This document shows, piece after piece, positions 49,123 to 59,005 of a stretch of DNA of 64,000 nt. The notes beneath the pieces are model-generated. The model was given only the letters and a program-made list of their open reading frames with translations. It did not search any database and was not told the DNA's origin. Where the stretch lies: positions 498,869,919 to 498,933,918 of the forward strand of contig CM054058.1 in assembly GCA_028641055.1 (NCBI GenBank). Reading direction: 5' to 3'. The stretch is from Alopecurus myosuroides. Taxonomy: Eukaryota > Streptophyta > Magnoliopsida > Poales > Poaceae. Every line of letters begins with the position of its first letter. Position 1 is the stretch's first letter. The position numbers were made by a program, and so were the translations under genes.

Positions 49123-49254
49123 TCAGTGTATGGTGACAGGGGTATCGTACAATCGAATTGATCGCAAAACATAAAATAAAAAGGAAAACAATAAATAGAA
49201 AAAAAAACTCTGCCGCGGCAGCGAAAATGGCGAAAGTGCTGTCGCGGCAGAGGA

Positions 49255-49452
49255 GGCATTCATCCCGGTTCGTGTTAAGAACCAGGATGAATGGCCCTGG
49301 CCAGATTCCAGCGCACCTGCCACGTGGTCAGCCCCATGCATCCCGGGTCCTAGCACAACCGGGACCAATGGGGGTGGGGCATTTGTCCCGGCTGCCCCAT
49401 CCCGGTTGCACAACCGGGATGAATGGGCCTTACAAACCGGGACCAAATCCCC
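49255..49452 (+). repeat. right subterminal repeats of the 3.2-kb CACTA
   Basis: Several inverted pairs of ATCCCGGTT and AACCGGGATGAATGG-type units, matching those near the left end in kind but not in order. Confidence 0.8.
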
Positions 49453-49466
49453 TGTTTGTACCAGTG

Positions 49467-52400
49467 AGAAGACGGCAACAAGAAAACGGAAAAGGAACAG
49501 TCTCCGCACCTACCGTGAAACGTTCACGGAAGTGTGCCCCAAAGAATATCCTCTTGCGCCCGATTCGGTGGTCAAAGGATTCATAAACCAAATTGGGTGC
49601 ATGGTCTAGGAGACTGTCAAGATCACCACCGATGATCTAAGGAAAAAGGAGAATACCCATTATCGGGTTGTTCTCTTCAGAAAGCTGCACGGACGATACT
49701 TGTACCCGCATCCGCCAGATGAGCCGCTTAAGTACAATAACGACAATCTGGAGGGGAATCCAGTCAACAATGCCGCCTTGGTTAAGATGAACAACACCTT
49801 GTCCAACTGGAAACACCGGGTGAAGGTTGCACTCGTCAACCACAAAAAAAGCTTTGAGGAGGTTTTAGCAAGTGAGCCGAACATCACCGAAGCTGAACTC
49901 CGGGACTTCAAGCTAATTTGCGAGAGAGAAGCCGCCAAGGCTCATAGTGAAAGGGGGAAGAAGCTGCAGGAGTTCAACATAGGTTCCCACAAACTGGGAT
50001 GTGGCGGTTATAGATTCCCAATTGGGAGAAGGAGGAAGCCGCACGTGCAGCACAGGGCATCCCTGACCACCTCGCAAAGTACTCGCCGCGGACAAAAAAC
50101 TTCGTCCCGGTTTACATATGAACCGGTAGCTAATGAGTATACTACAAATGATGTGAAGGTGAAGCAGTTGCATCATAACTTGGTAAGTAAATACACCACC
50201 CTAATGAGTTTGCTCCCTACGATCAAGTCGATTGCATCATAGTGTACTGGGGGAATTCTAAACGGTTCACGTAGTGGTGGAAGCTCGGCATCCATGCCGT
50301 TGTTGCACGGTCCGTGGGACAACCATTTTAAAAGGGCGGTGAACGTGACGAAGGGGAAAGATAAGCACAAAAGGCCGTCAGGTGGCCGAGTTAGTGTCTT
50401 GGGAAAGACGAAGAAGCTTGGAGAGTACTACAAGGAGCCCAAGGAGGCGAGAAGGGATAGAAGGAAGGCCATCGAAGATGTCCAACGTGAAGAAGCCCGC
50501 GATCCCGAGATTGCGGACCTCAAGTCCAAAGTTAACAATATTCATAATATTGTCAATAAAGTTTTGGCAGAACACATGGGCAACGTTTTGCTTGCCCTCT
50601 TCTCGGTGGTTACTCAATGGGATCAGGAAGGTCGACAGGGGCCGTGCCCGGTGCCTAGTATGCATGGCAGCAACTGGAGAGACATGTCCAAAGTCTCGCC
50701 GGCCAACGCCACAGTGGCGGACCCACTGGTGACTCCGCCCGCCTACAACACGGCGCCGATGGTGACTCCGCCCGCCGATAGCCGCCTGACCATCCGTTGC
50801 GCGCCCACAGTCGGTGCTCCTCCGCCAAATGAAGAGTGTGCACCAACGAACAAACGCATGGTCATCTGTTGCACGCCCCCCGCCAGCGGTCCCTTCCCAT
50901 TCATCACTAGCACGCCCGCCACCGGTGGTCCCTCGCTATTCGTCACTAGCAGGCCCGCCGTCGTTGGCCCCTCGCCACTAGAGGAGCCCGACGCCATCGC
51001 CAGCCAGGTAAATAGTTAAGCGTTGGAGCGTCGATCCGCTTCATCTTCCTTTGCCTTAGACTGGCATCTCTGATGTCCTGCATGTTTTTCGCAGAACACC
51101 GGTGTTCCATGCACTCTCCTACACACAGTGGACGACGTGTTAAAAGATGTGGCTGTGATAATGATCGTTCAACCGGCAACCCGCATGTTCCACAATAGGC
51201 CGATGCGAGATGGCGTATATAGAGTTCGAATGCTTCGGGTGCTGGCGGACTACGACGAATTGTTACCTCTCATTCAAACCTACCAAGAAGAAGATGACCC
51301 CGAGACCCTGACGCTGATCCAGTGCCAACCTTGGAACATGGAATGGCCGAAGAGCCAGATTCGCCTGGGGAAGAGGGGCGCCACCCCGCAGACATCACCT
51401 CTAGAACTGCCGGCGCAAGGCACCACCTCGAAAACAACCCCTCTAGAAGCGCCGGAGCGGAGCCATGGCAAGACCTTCGTAGCGCCATCGCCTACCCCTG
51501 ACATAGTGGTGGGTGATCATGACATGCAGATGGCACAGCACCCGGCGGAAGACGATCTTGATGATTTCGATTGCATCGTCGATGACTTTGATAGCGGACA
51601 ATACATTCCTCCTCCCCCAGAAGAAGAACCCTACCATAGCACGGAGGCTCGTGATGAGCCTCCTCCCGCGGATAGATCTAGTTGCAAGCGTCTGTTCGGT
51701 TCACAGGACGACACGCCTCTAGATGTCGGCCCCTGCACCAAGACTCAGAAAAGCGTGAAGGGAGGAGTTATTTTCAGCTCCGACACAATCCGTAAGGCGG
51801 CTAATGAGAAGATTGAGAAGGAATGTCCGTCGAAGGCGCCAAAACCGCGGAAAAGAGGACCTAGATCCAAGGCCGCAAAGTTCGCGAGCCAGTCTGCTAA
51901 GATTTCGCTCCGTGTTCAGGATAGGCCACCTACATCCAAGGATACGCCGAAGGTGCATGTGATGGGTCAGCCGATGCTTCGCAAAAACCTGCTCAAGGCC
52001 GCAAGTGAGGATATGCATAGTTTGCATGCCACCGTTATTTATCTCGAAGAGCTCCTTATTGAATCCAAGGATCCATCATACCCGCTTTTGATTGCCACGG
52101 TGCCGAAGGACTTGAACTTCGTCGATTCAACCGGCGCGGATAGGATAGTCCTGCGGTTTCCGGACATCTTCGATATGTTGCATAGCAATTTGCTGCACTA
52201 CTCCATGTTCCGCCTATACTCGCTCAGTCTGGCAGTGCAGATCATCAGGGATAATACATCGGGCGTCGCGATAGTGGACCCCTACTACATGCGCCATGAC
52301 GTGATGTGCTCCGTTGGGAACTAGGTAGTCGTGTCGACATATCTTCAGAACTTCATGCTGGCGAACCAGACCAAGGATTACATCCGCGTGCCTTATTTTG

Positions 52401-53017
52401 CCGGGTAAGTCAATATTTTTTGCCGAATCGAAAGTGCTTTATTTAGATTTTCATTGCTCCTTTCCAACATTTTGTTTGAATTGTTCCGCGCAGATATACA
52501 CAATGCACACTCATCTGCATTTGTATAAGTCATTATCATGCCACGTATCTTGACTCAGGGAGCGGAGTGAAGAAAGACTACTCAACCGTGAAGAAAGTTC
52601 CGAATAAGGATCTCACCGGCTACCATGCAAAGGGGGGCAGACTCAATAGGGAGAAGGTGGTTCATGGCGCTCGGGTGTTCACCCACACGACAGATTTTGC
52701 CTGCGTCATCCATCACATGCGGGTGTAGGTACGGGGTCAGCAGTACCTTACCATGCCTAGTCAAATCAAAGACTGGGCCGCTCGCTTGTCGATGGTCGGC
52801 GATGACAAGGTTAGAGAAGAGATATGATATCCAGAAGTGCTTTGCCACGAAAATCATTCAAGACGTGGTGAACAAGAGTGAGACATTTCACTGCCGGTTC
52901 CCCATACCGAACGGCAGCATAGATACCATCCTAGCAACTGCATGTGACGACATATCCTTCATCACTCCGAAGGGCTGTCCCACAGTAATCCCTGGGCGGC
53001 TGATTCAGAAGGAGTGA
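49467..53017 (+). pseudogene. second gene of the large CACTA, main part with Ulp1-like end
   Basis: The frames in order are a Lys/Arg-rich segment with RTYRETFTEVCPKEYPLAPD (49470-49606), a stop, then YRVVLFRKLHGRYLYPHPP to about 50150. These belong to the transposon proteins annotated beside CACTA transposases. The frame 50294-51019 ends at a good donor (CCAG|GTAAATAG); the acceptor is near 51093. The 51128-52324 frame has a conserved start and a Pro/Glu/Asp-rich middle. After a stop at 52322, YLQNFMLANQTKDYIRVPYF, a donor at 52405, the acceptor at 52493, and ATYLDSGSGVKKDY continue the Ulp1-type fold. The usual catalytic His appears replaced by Gln (QCTLI), and about a dozen residues before HHMRV are missing. 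Confidence 0.72.
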
Positions 53018-53364
53018 GAACTATTGTAAGGCTTGCTACATTTTTCCAAATTAGTTGAACTCAATCGTTAGGGTTATGAATCGTCCATCGTGTAACCGAT
53101 GCTTAATTATGTCAATGCTTGTTATCTTTCTTTTTATTATGCGGACGTACTTGTGATGTTCGTTCGATCTTTTTTATATAAATGTCAATGATTAAAAGAG
53201 TTGGTTCACACTAAGTTGGCCTTGGTGGTCTGCTGCGCCTTGTGATATTCACAAAATTCAGATCTTGTGCATCCCACTTGGCGCTCTAGGTCCACCAAGG
53301 CTGCGCGTATGTGTTCACCATAAATATGAGGCACATGGACCGATGACCATCTTGTGCCTGTTAA
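53018..53364. other. no recognisable feature
   Basis: Non-coding sequence after the second CACTA gene, probably its 3' untranslated region and spacer. The phrase GAGGCACATGGACCGATGACC at its end is repeated at about 53710, so the tandem hairpin unit starts here. Confidence 0.4.
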
Positions 53365-53659
53365 GAGGTACTACAGAGCGGTGGTGATCCGGGGAAAGGA
53401 ACGAAGGCGAGGGTCTGGACTTCTTTGGAACTAAATAACGTTACATATGTAATATTATATATGGTTGGTGAGATCAGAACGAAGTTGGACCCTTTTGTGC
53501 ACATCCGTTATGAAGAATGTCGCCGTTATGGATGTGCACAAAAGGGTCCAATTTTGTTCGGATCTCACTAACCATAATATTACATATATGATTTTGTTTA
53601 GCTTCAAAGATTTCCAGAAACCCTTCCTTCCCTCGCATCGTCATCACGTGTACTACCTC
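53365..53659. repeat. long imperfect hairpin, copy 1
   Basis: Outer arms GAGGTACTAC (53365) and GTACTACCTC (53659) and inner arms 53470-53506 and 53530-53566 (about 37 bp, few mismatches, sharing GACCCTTTTGTGCACATCC and its complement) form one palindrome with a short loop near 53518. The structure repeats at 53747-54065. Confidence 0.85.
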
Positions 53660-53746
53660 GTAACAAGCACAAAAAGTGAAGGTCCAAGTTCACATCAACG
53701 CCAAAATATGAGGCACATGGACCGATGACCATCTTGTGCCGTTTAA

Positions 53747-54065
53747 GAGGTACTACAGGCGGTGGTGATCCGGGGAAAGGAATAAAGACGAGGGTTTTGG
53801 TTGGAACTAAGGAACGTCACATATCTAATATTATGGTTAGTGAGATCAGAACTAAGTTGCACCGTTTGGTGCATATACGTAATGGTGATATTTTTCGTAG
53901 CCCGTCCGGGGTTATGAAGAATGTCCCCATTATGTATGTGCACGAAATGGTCCAACTTTGTTCGGATCTCACAAACACTTATATATATGATTTTGTTTAG
54001 TTTCAACAAAGTTTAGAAACCCTTGTCTTCATCCTTCCCCGCATCACCGTCACGTATACTACCTC
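53747..54065. repeat. long imperfect hairpin, copy 2
   Basis: Tandem copy of the preceding hairpin, offset about 382 bases. It has the same outer arms (GAGGTACTAC and TACTACCTC), but the inner arms are more diverged and the loop is about 30 bases longer, containing TAGCCCGTCCGGGG. The copies share TTTTGTTCGGATCTCAC and CTCGTAACAAGCACA. Confidence 0.85.
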
Positions 54066-54221
54066 GTAACAAGCACAGAATGTGAAGGGTCAACTTGTTT
54101 TTGGAGAATGTCGGAAGTAATGTGTTCCTTTGTGTTTAACTTTCATCATATTTCTCCATTTACTGATTATTGCAGACATGTTTAAAACTATTGTATGTGG
54201 CTTTCTTTCTTGTCATTACAT

Positions 54222-54413
54222 ATGCCGAGGTGCTACGTGGTGTTTAGAGGTAGGGTTCCAGGAGTCTACGACCACTGGGAAGACTGCTTCGAGCAAGTGA
54301 ACATGTTCAGGGGCAATGCCTGCAAAGACTACAACACTAGAGTGGATGAAGACCCTCGTCGGCGCTGCTGTCGCCTCGATCGCCATGCGTGCAGTGCTAT
54401 AGTTCCTAGCTGA
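54222..54413 (+). CDS. viroplasmin (Cauli_VI) domain protein, CACTA-borne
   Basis: A 63-codon frame starting MPRCYVVFRGRVPGVYDHWE. This matches the small Cauli_VI/viroplasmin fold, known from caulimovirus P6 and from the N-terminus of eukaryotic RNase H1, where it binds RNA-DNA hybrids or ribosomes. Key features are YVVFRGRVPGVY, the following W, and FRGNACKDYNT in place of the usual FxGxxxKxYxT. After about residue 45 similarity fades to Arg/Cys-rich sequence. The ATG at 54222 fits the domain start; one upstream ATG (54195) adds nine unrelated residues. It lies inside the CACTA, about 550 bases from its end. It may be an exon of the second gene or a separate ORF. Confidence 0.7.
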   Translation: MPRCYVVFRGRVPGVYDHWEDCFEQVNMFRGNACKDYNTRVDEDPRRRCCRLDRHACSAIVPS

Positions 54414-54970
54414 TTAGGTTATCAGAGACTAGATAGGTCATTTGTAATGATGATAAAACATCGATCAATGTACTCAGTCTCGATGATTAACTGTTTGATG
54501 TATCTATTCGGCTCGGATGAACACTTCGTATTGATACTGAACTGTTTGGTGTAGCTATTCGAAATTCTAAATAATATGATCGACTATGATATATTATTTG
54601 TTTGTCACATCACTGTTTTAATCAACTTTGTCTACTTATACTCTGCTGTATTTGAGTTGTATATATCTGTATAAATATGATACTGCGTATATAAAAAAAT
54701 ACAGGAAAATATAGCTGTGGCGCACCTAGAAGCATAGAAGTGGCGCACCAGACAAAATAGCCGTGGAGGGAAATATAGGCGTAACACACCTCTTACCTAA
54801 ACCGTGGGGAACTGCATGGATATAGGCGTGGCGCACCAGGATATAGGCGCGGCGCACCGTGGCCGTGCGCCACATCTACAGATAGGCGTGGTGTAACAGC
54901 GGTGGCGCACCATGGTGCGCCACGGATAAGCATATTAGGTGCGCCATGCATTAGCTTTTCCCTAGTAGTG
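54414..54970 (+). repeat. 3' end of the large CACTA with subterminal repeats and terminus
   Basis: AT-rich to 54710, then about ten variants of ATAGGCGTGGCGCACC and GGTGCGCCACGG in both orientations (54716-54955). The end is TTTTCCCTAGTAGTG at 54970. The next bases belong to a beta-amylase exon. Confidence 0.8.
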
Positions 54971-55165
54971 CCGGGGCGGGGTGTCGGTGTACGTGATGCT
55001 GCCTTTGGACACGTTGGGGCCAGGCGGGAAGGTGCTGCGGGCACGGACGCTTGCGGCGAGTCTGATGGCGCTGCGGACCTCCGGGGTGGAGGGGTTCATG
55101 GTGGACGTGTGGTGGGGCGTGGTCGAGCGGGATGGCCCCGGACGCTACGACTGGGAGGGATTATA
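54971..55165 (+). pseudogene. beta-amylase (GH14) exon fragment
   Basis: One frame of about 60 codons reads [17 protein letters not shown], then [34 protein letters not shown]. This is the N-terminal catalytic-barrel segment of glycoside hydrolase 14, which releases maltose from starch. VYVMLPLDT and GVEGVMVDVWWG are family hallmarks. It starts at the CACTA terminus without a start codon and ends in a stop at 55163, as similarity is lost. A full enzyme has about 500 residues. No other part of the gene is seen in the window. The fragment is therefore a gene remnant, either broken by the CACTA or already a fragment when the CACTA inserted. Confidence 0.85.
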
Positions 55166-55448
55166 GTCATATATTAGTTGCTCAACTCTATCAATTTGTT
55201 GCATGGCCGCATCCATTAGTTGCTCGTTCTACCAATTTGTTGCATAACTTCGCAACGTAGAAGTTGCTCAATTCTATCAACTTGTTGTGTAACATCATAT
55301 AGTACTTTCTTAATTATGTCGATTTGTTGCCCAATATAAAGTTGCTCAATCTTGTCTATTTTGTTGTCTAACATCATATAGTACTTGCTCAATTATGTCG
55401 ATTTGTTGCCCAACATCTTATAGAAGTTGCTCAATCATCTCAACTTAC
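55166..55448. repeat. degenerate tandem repeat, about 45-bp unit, first block
   Basis: About six or seven imperfect units of AGTTGCTCAATTCTATCAAC followed by TTGTTGCCTAACATCATATAG. Units start near 55171, 55218, 55261, 55340, 55385 and 55426. The array resumes after an insertion, at 55818. Confidence 0.8.
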
Positions 55449-55817
55449 TAGAAAAATACCCCGCGCGTTGCAGCGGGTATCTCTTTAAAAAAATATTCTA
55501 TAAACAAAATGGTATAAAGTGTATGAAATATTCCATTATAAAGATTCAGTTGATCACATAATCTATATACTAAATTTAATCCGCGTGAAATTGTGGTATA
55601 TTTTAAGAAATAAATATTAATGACATGGATAATTATATGGTTGAAAAAAGATGGCATGATTATGTGGCATGAAAATATGTAATATCACAATTATTAGTGG
55701 GGATGACATGGCTAATTGATTGGTTAAAATGGTGGGTGATGTGGATAGCTTGCATGTTGAGATAGAAAAATCATAAATACATCTTAGTGGGGTTTTGCTT
55801 TATAAGAAGTATAGATT
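55449..55817. mobile_element. short AT-rich insertion in the tandem repeat (MITE-like, unclassified)
   Basis: Begins CTAGAAAAATACCCCGCGCG and TTGCAGCGGG, a start seen on many short grass repeats, and ends TTTATAAGAAGTATAGAT. It interrupts a repeat unit, which continues on the right as TTGCCTAAC. No clear target duplication or inverted termini, so the class is undecided. Confidence 0.5.
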
Positions 55818-56117
55818 TGCCTAACGTCATTTAAACTTGGTCAATTATGTTGATTCATTGCCTAACATTCTATAGAATTTGCTCAATGTTGCTGAAAAAT
55901 TGCCTACCAATGTTTTCAATCTGGGGTTTTTGTCTCCCACAAAGTGGCTTCTTTGCGTAGCAAAATTGATTCGTCATGAACAAAAAAGTTGCTCATGAAA
56001 AAATTGATCGAAACATATATATATATGAGATCTAGTTTTGAAGATTTAATCGTGAGGGTTATAAAACTGAAAACTCGGAAGTTAAGTTATAGTTATTTTT
56101 GAAAAATGACAAATGAC
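55818..56117. repeat. second block of the degenerate tandem repeat and flank
   Basis: Two or three more units (TTGGTCAATTATGTTGATTC, TTTGCTCAATGTTGCTGAAA) to about 55920, decaying into AT-rich unique sequence with a short TA run near 56015-56026. Confidence 0.6.
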
Positions 56118-56252
56118 GTGGAGGACAATTCTTTTTTGAAATTCAAACACAATATATTAAGCTAGCAAGCCGCCTCATTAAAAACCTCCCAGTCCCCTCA
56201 GGTACCCTGGTGAGGAAAAGAGCGCGTCTGAAACTTGCTGCCTCACCACACA

Positions 56253-56753
56253 TTAGTCAGGATTACAATCCTTCCTGATACATGCATCAAGGAAGGCAGG
56301 GATGAAATTTAACCGAAGACAATTCCTCCTGATCATACTACTATGCCTAGCACAGAGGTGTGCTGCTTCATTCGCTACTCTTGGAACAAAAGCTAAATCA
56401 AAAGTATCTAAATTTCCCACTAGATCATTAGCCTCCAAAAGAGTTGGTGCAATAGAGGACCTATCATTATTTGAATTCTTCCACATGTTCACTAATTGTA
56501 TTGAATCTGTCTCCATCACTAGATTTCGAACACCCCTGTCAATAACAAATTTTACTCCATCACGTACCGCATATGCTTCCATCGTAAGTGGAGAGTCCAC
56601 GTTCTCATAACAAATCGACTTTGCTGCACTTAGCTTCCCTTCATGATCTCTAATGGTTATACCCGTACTTCCCTGTGAAAATTCATCCGAAAAAGATCCA
56701 TCTACATTGATCTTCACATACCCCATAGCCGGGGCTTTCCATTTAACAATCAA
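56253..56753 (-). pseudogene. LINE RNase H domain (RVT_3)
   Basis: The 166-codon frame shows the plant-type RNase H: KINVDGSF (first Asp), LTMEAYAVRDGVKF (Glu), LVMETDSIQLV (Asp) and FVPRVANEAAHLCAR. It is the C-terminal end of LINE ORF2. It is out of frame with the upstream zinc region, so it is part of a broken ORF2. Confidence 0.9.
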
Positions 56754-57319
56754 TTTGGTCTGTTTGATCCGTTGTCCTCCACCGATCTGGATCAGGTCAT
56801 TTGCAATATCACATGTTCACCTAACAGATCGAGTCACCGTCCGTGTCGCTTCACCGTGGTTACGAGCGTTTCGCTCAGACCACACAGCCCATGGGCACAT
56901 AAAATGATAGCGCATTCCTTCGCCGATACCTTCTGAACATTAAGCATATACGTGGCCCAGGTCTCTGGATGCAAAATCGGAATTTTAACTCCCATGACGG
57001 CTCTTCACTCCAGCCAAAACATCTTAGCCCAGGTACATTTGAACAATGCGTGATAGATTGTCTCCAGCAAGCCACACTCGATAGAGTAACCAACTCTTTC
57101 AATATGCCTTTGCGTCAGAATTTGTTTAGTTGGAATAAACCCTTTCACCACACGCCACCAGAAGTTTTTCACCTTCGGCGGAATATTCATTCTCCACAAT
57201 ATCTTCCACAATTCTGAATCACAACTCGAAGGACCAACCGGGTTGAAGCTCATCTGCTGGATCAAAGTTTTATACGCAGACCGTACCGAGAAAAAACCAA
57301 GCCGCTCCGGTTGCCACGC
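56754..57319 (-). pseudogene. LINE ORF2 zf-RVT region
   Basis: The frames 57005-57265 and 56875-57102 carry the zinc-binding RT-linked domain: LWKILWRMNIPPKVKNFWWR, GFIPTKQILTQRH, YSIECGLLETIYHALFKC. Two frame changes and the stop at 57320 separate these from RT. Confidence 0.85.
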
Positions 57320-59005
57320 TCACGAGTCCTCCATGAACGCACCCACAGGTATTTTAAGCACCGCCTCGGCATCCGAAGGAATAAAACTCCCTCTAACCTT
57401 ATCCTCCAACCACTTATTTGTGTAAGGACACAATAGTTCATCTACTTTCAAGACGTCACTATCCACTCCTCTTATCATAGGTCGCCTAGACGGATTATCC
57501 GGTATCCACGGGTCTTCCCACACATTAATCGAAGATCCATCTCTCACTCGTTTGATAAGACCTAATTTCAGAGCCTCCCTTCCATGGAGGATAGCCTGCC
57601 ACGTGTGTGAAGATCCCTTCTTGCTAGTTGCAGCCATGAAACCCGTCAAATGGAAATATTTACCTTTTAGAACTTTAGCACACAGGGAATTGGGGTTTGT
57701 GAGTAATCTCCAACCCTGTTTAGCTAACATAGCCTGATTAAAGAAGCCCAGGTCTCGAAAACCAAGACCCCCCACGCATTTCGGTTTGGCCACCTCCTGC
57801 CATTTACACCAGTGCATCTTCCTCTTAGTTTCATCACCTCCCCACCAAAAGCGAGCAATGATACTCGAAATTCTCTTGATAAGTTTCTTCGACAATTTAA
57901 AACAACTCATAGAATAGGTGGGGATTGCTTGACATATTGCTTTAATAAGAACTTCCCTCCCTGCGCTGTTGAGGTGTTGAGGTACCCATCCATTTACCAA
58001 TCTTTTAATTTTTAAGAGGATACTCTCAAATTGATCATCAGATGATCTTCCCACTTCGGTAGGCAGACCAAGGTATTTCTCCACAAGTGCTTCATTAGCA
58101 ATATCCGCTGCCCTGTGAACTTGTTGCTTCATTATCTCTGAACAATTTTTACTAAAGAAAACCGCCGACTTCTCCTTGTTGACCAGCTGACCCGAACCAT
58201 CATGATATCTCTGTAGAATTTCATTGATGCGTTGAGCCCCCTCCTGACTTGCTTGTGTAAACACAATACAGTCATCGGCGAAAAGAAGGTGGGAAATCCA
58301 GGGAGGGTGGATTCCCACCCTAATGCCCCTTGCCAAATGCCCTGTGCCAAAATATTTTAACAAAGATGTTAGGCCTTCAGAACATAAAAGAAAGAGATAA
58401 GGGATAATAGGGTCGCCCTGTCTAATTCCCCTGGTCGGAATAAATGTGTCCGAGAACATGCCATTAACCCGCACGGAGAATGAAGCCAAAGTCACACATG
58501 CCATAATCCTCTTAATCCAGAACTCCGAGAAACCCATCTTCTCCATGATTTTTCTCAAATAATCCCACTCCACCCTGTCATACGCTTTTGCCATATCCAA
58601 TTTAATTGCACAGTCACCAGTCTTACCCTTTTTCCGCTTCAGATAATGTATGCATTCATATGCTGTAAGGACGTTATCAGTAATTAACCTTCCTGGAACA
58701 AAAGCGTTTTGTTCTTCCGAGATAATCTCCTCAAGAAACGGTCTCAATCTCATCGCAAGAACCTTAGACACGAGTTTATAAAGTACATTGCAAAGAGAAA
58801 TTGGCCTGAATTGAGTTAATTTTTTTGGATCTTTTACCTTCGGTATCCAAACCAAAACCGTTTTATTCACTTCATCCGGCATAGATCCTGTCACAAAGAA
58901 TTCTTTAACTGCCTTGCACACTGGTTGCTTCAGAATGTTCCAATGCTTAACATAGAAGCCTGCCGAAAAACCATCTGGTCCAGGTGATTTGCTAGGGTGC
59001 ATCAT
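57320..59005 (-). pseudogene. LINE ORF2 reverse transcriptase
   Basis: The 561-codon frame holds the RVT_1 polymerase. Motifs are KSPGPDGFSAGFY (residues 6-18), RPISLCNVLYKLVSK, KLDMAKAYDRVEWDYL (the first catalytic Asp near 137), RGIRQGDPIIPYLF, and LLFADDCIVF with FADD at 242-245 holding the two other catalytic Asp. It would synthesise cDNA at the nicked target. Both ends are frameshifted: upstream near 59000-59030 from the linker, and downstream by a stop at 57320. The polymerase core itself is intact. Confidence 0.92.

Larger units (their letters stand above)
46283..49466 (+). mobile_element. non-autonomous CACTA element, 3.2 kb
   Basis: Ends are CATTAGTAACGG (a decayed CACTAGTA start) and TTTGTACCAGTG (inverse of CACTGGTACAAA). 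A 3-bp target duplication AGA lies at 46280-46282 and 49467-49469, the size expected for CACTA. Both ends carry repeated CATTGGTCCCGGTT / AACCGGGACCAATG motifs in both orientations (46312-46505 and 49255-49452). Inside, a transposase N-terminal remnant is followed directly by a Ulp1-type gene, so the catalytic core is absent. It lies in the second gene of the large CACTA. Confidence 0.85.
19425..54970 (+). mobile_element. large CACTA (En/Spm) transposon carrying two nested insertions
   Basis: The right end is TTTTCCCTAGTAGTG at 54956-54970, i.e. a CACTACTAGGG terminus. Both end regions hold the same subterminal motif, variants of TGGCGCACC / GGTGCGCCACG (19431-19505 and 54716-54955). Between them lie a TNP2-type transposase pseudogene, a second gene with a Ulp1-like C-terminus, and a viroplasmin-domain ORF, the usual content of grass CACTA elements. 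Without the 19.5-kb LTR array and the 3.2-kb CACTA it would be about 12.8 kb. The 5' terminal CACTA is missing or eroded, so the left edge is approximate. Confidence 0.8.

Noticed and set aside
50378..51637. Minus-strand frames across the second CACTA gene
   Set aside because: Plus-strand motifs and splice sites define the real coding strand; these are complements of it.
55449..55817. Helitron
   Set aside because: No 5' TC with a 3' hairpin plus CTRR end at an A/T target could be placed, so left as unclassified.
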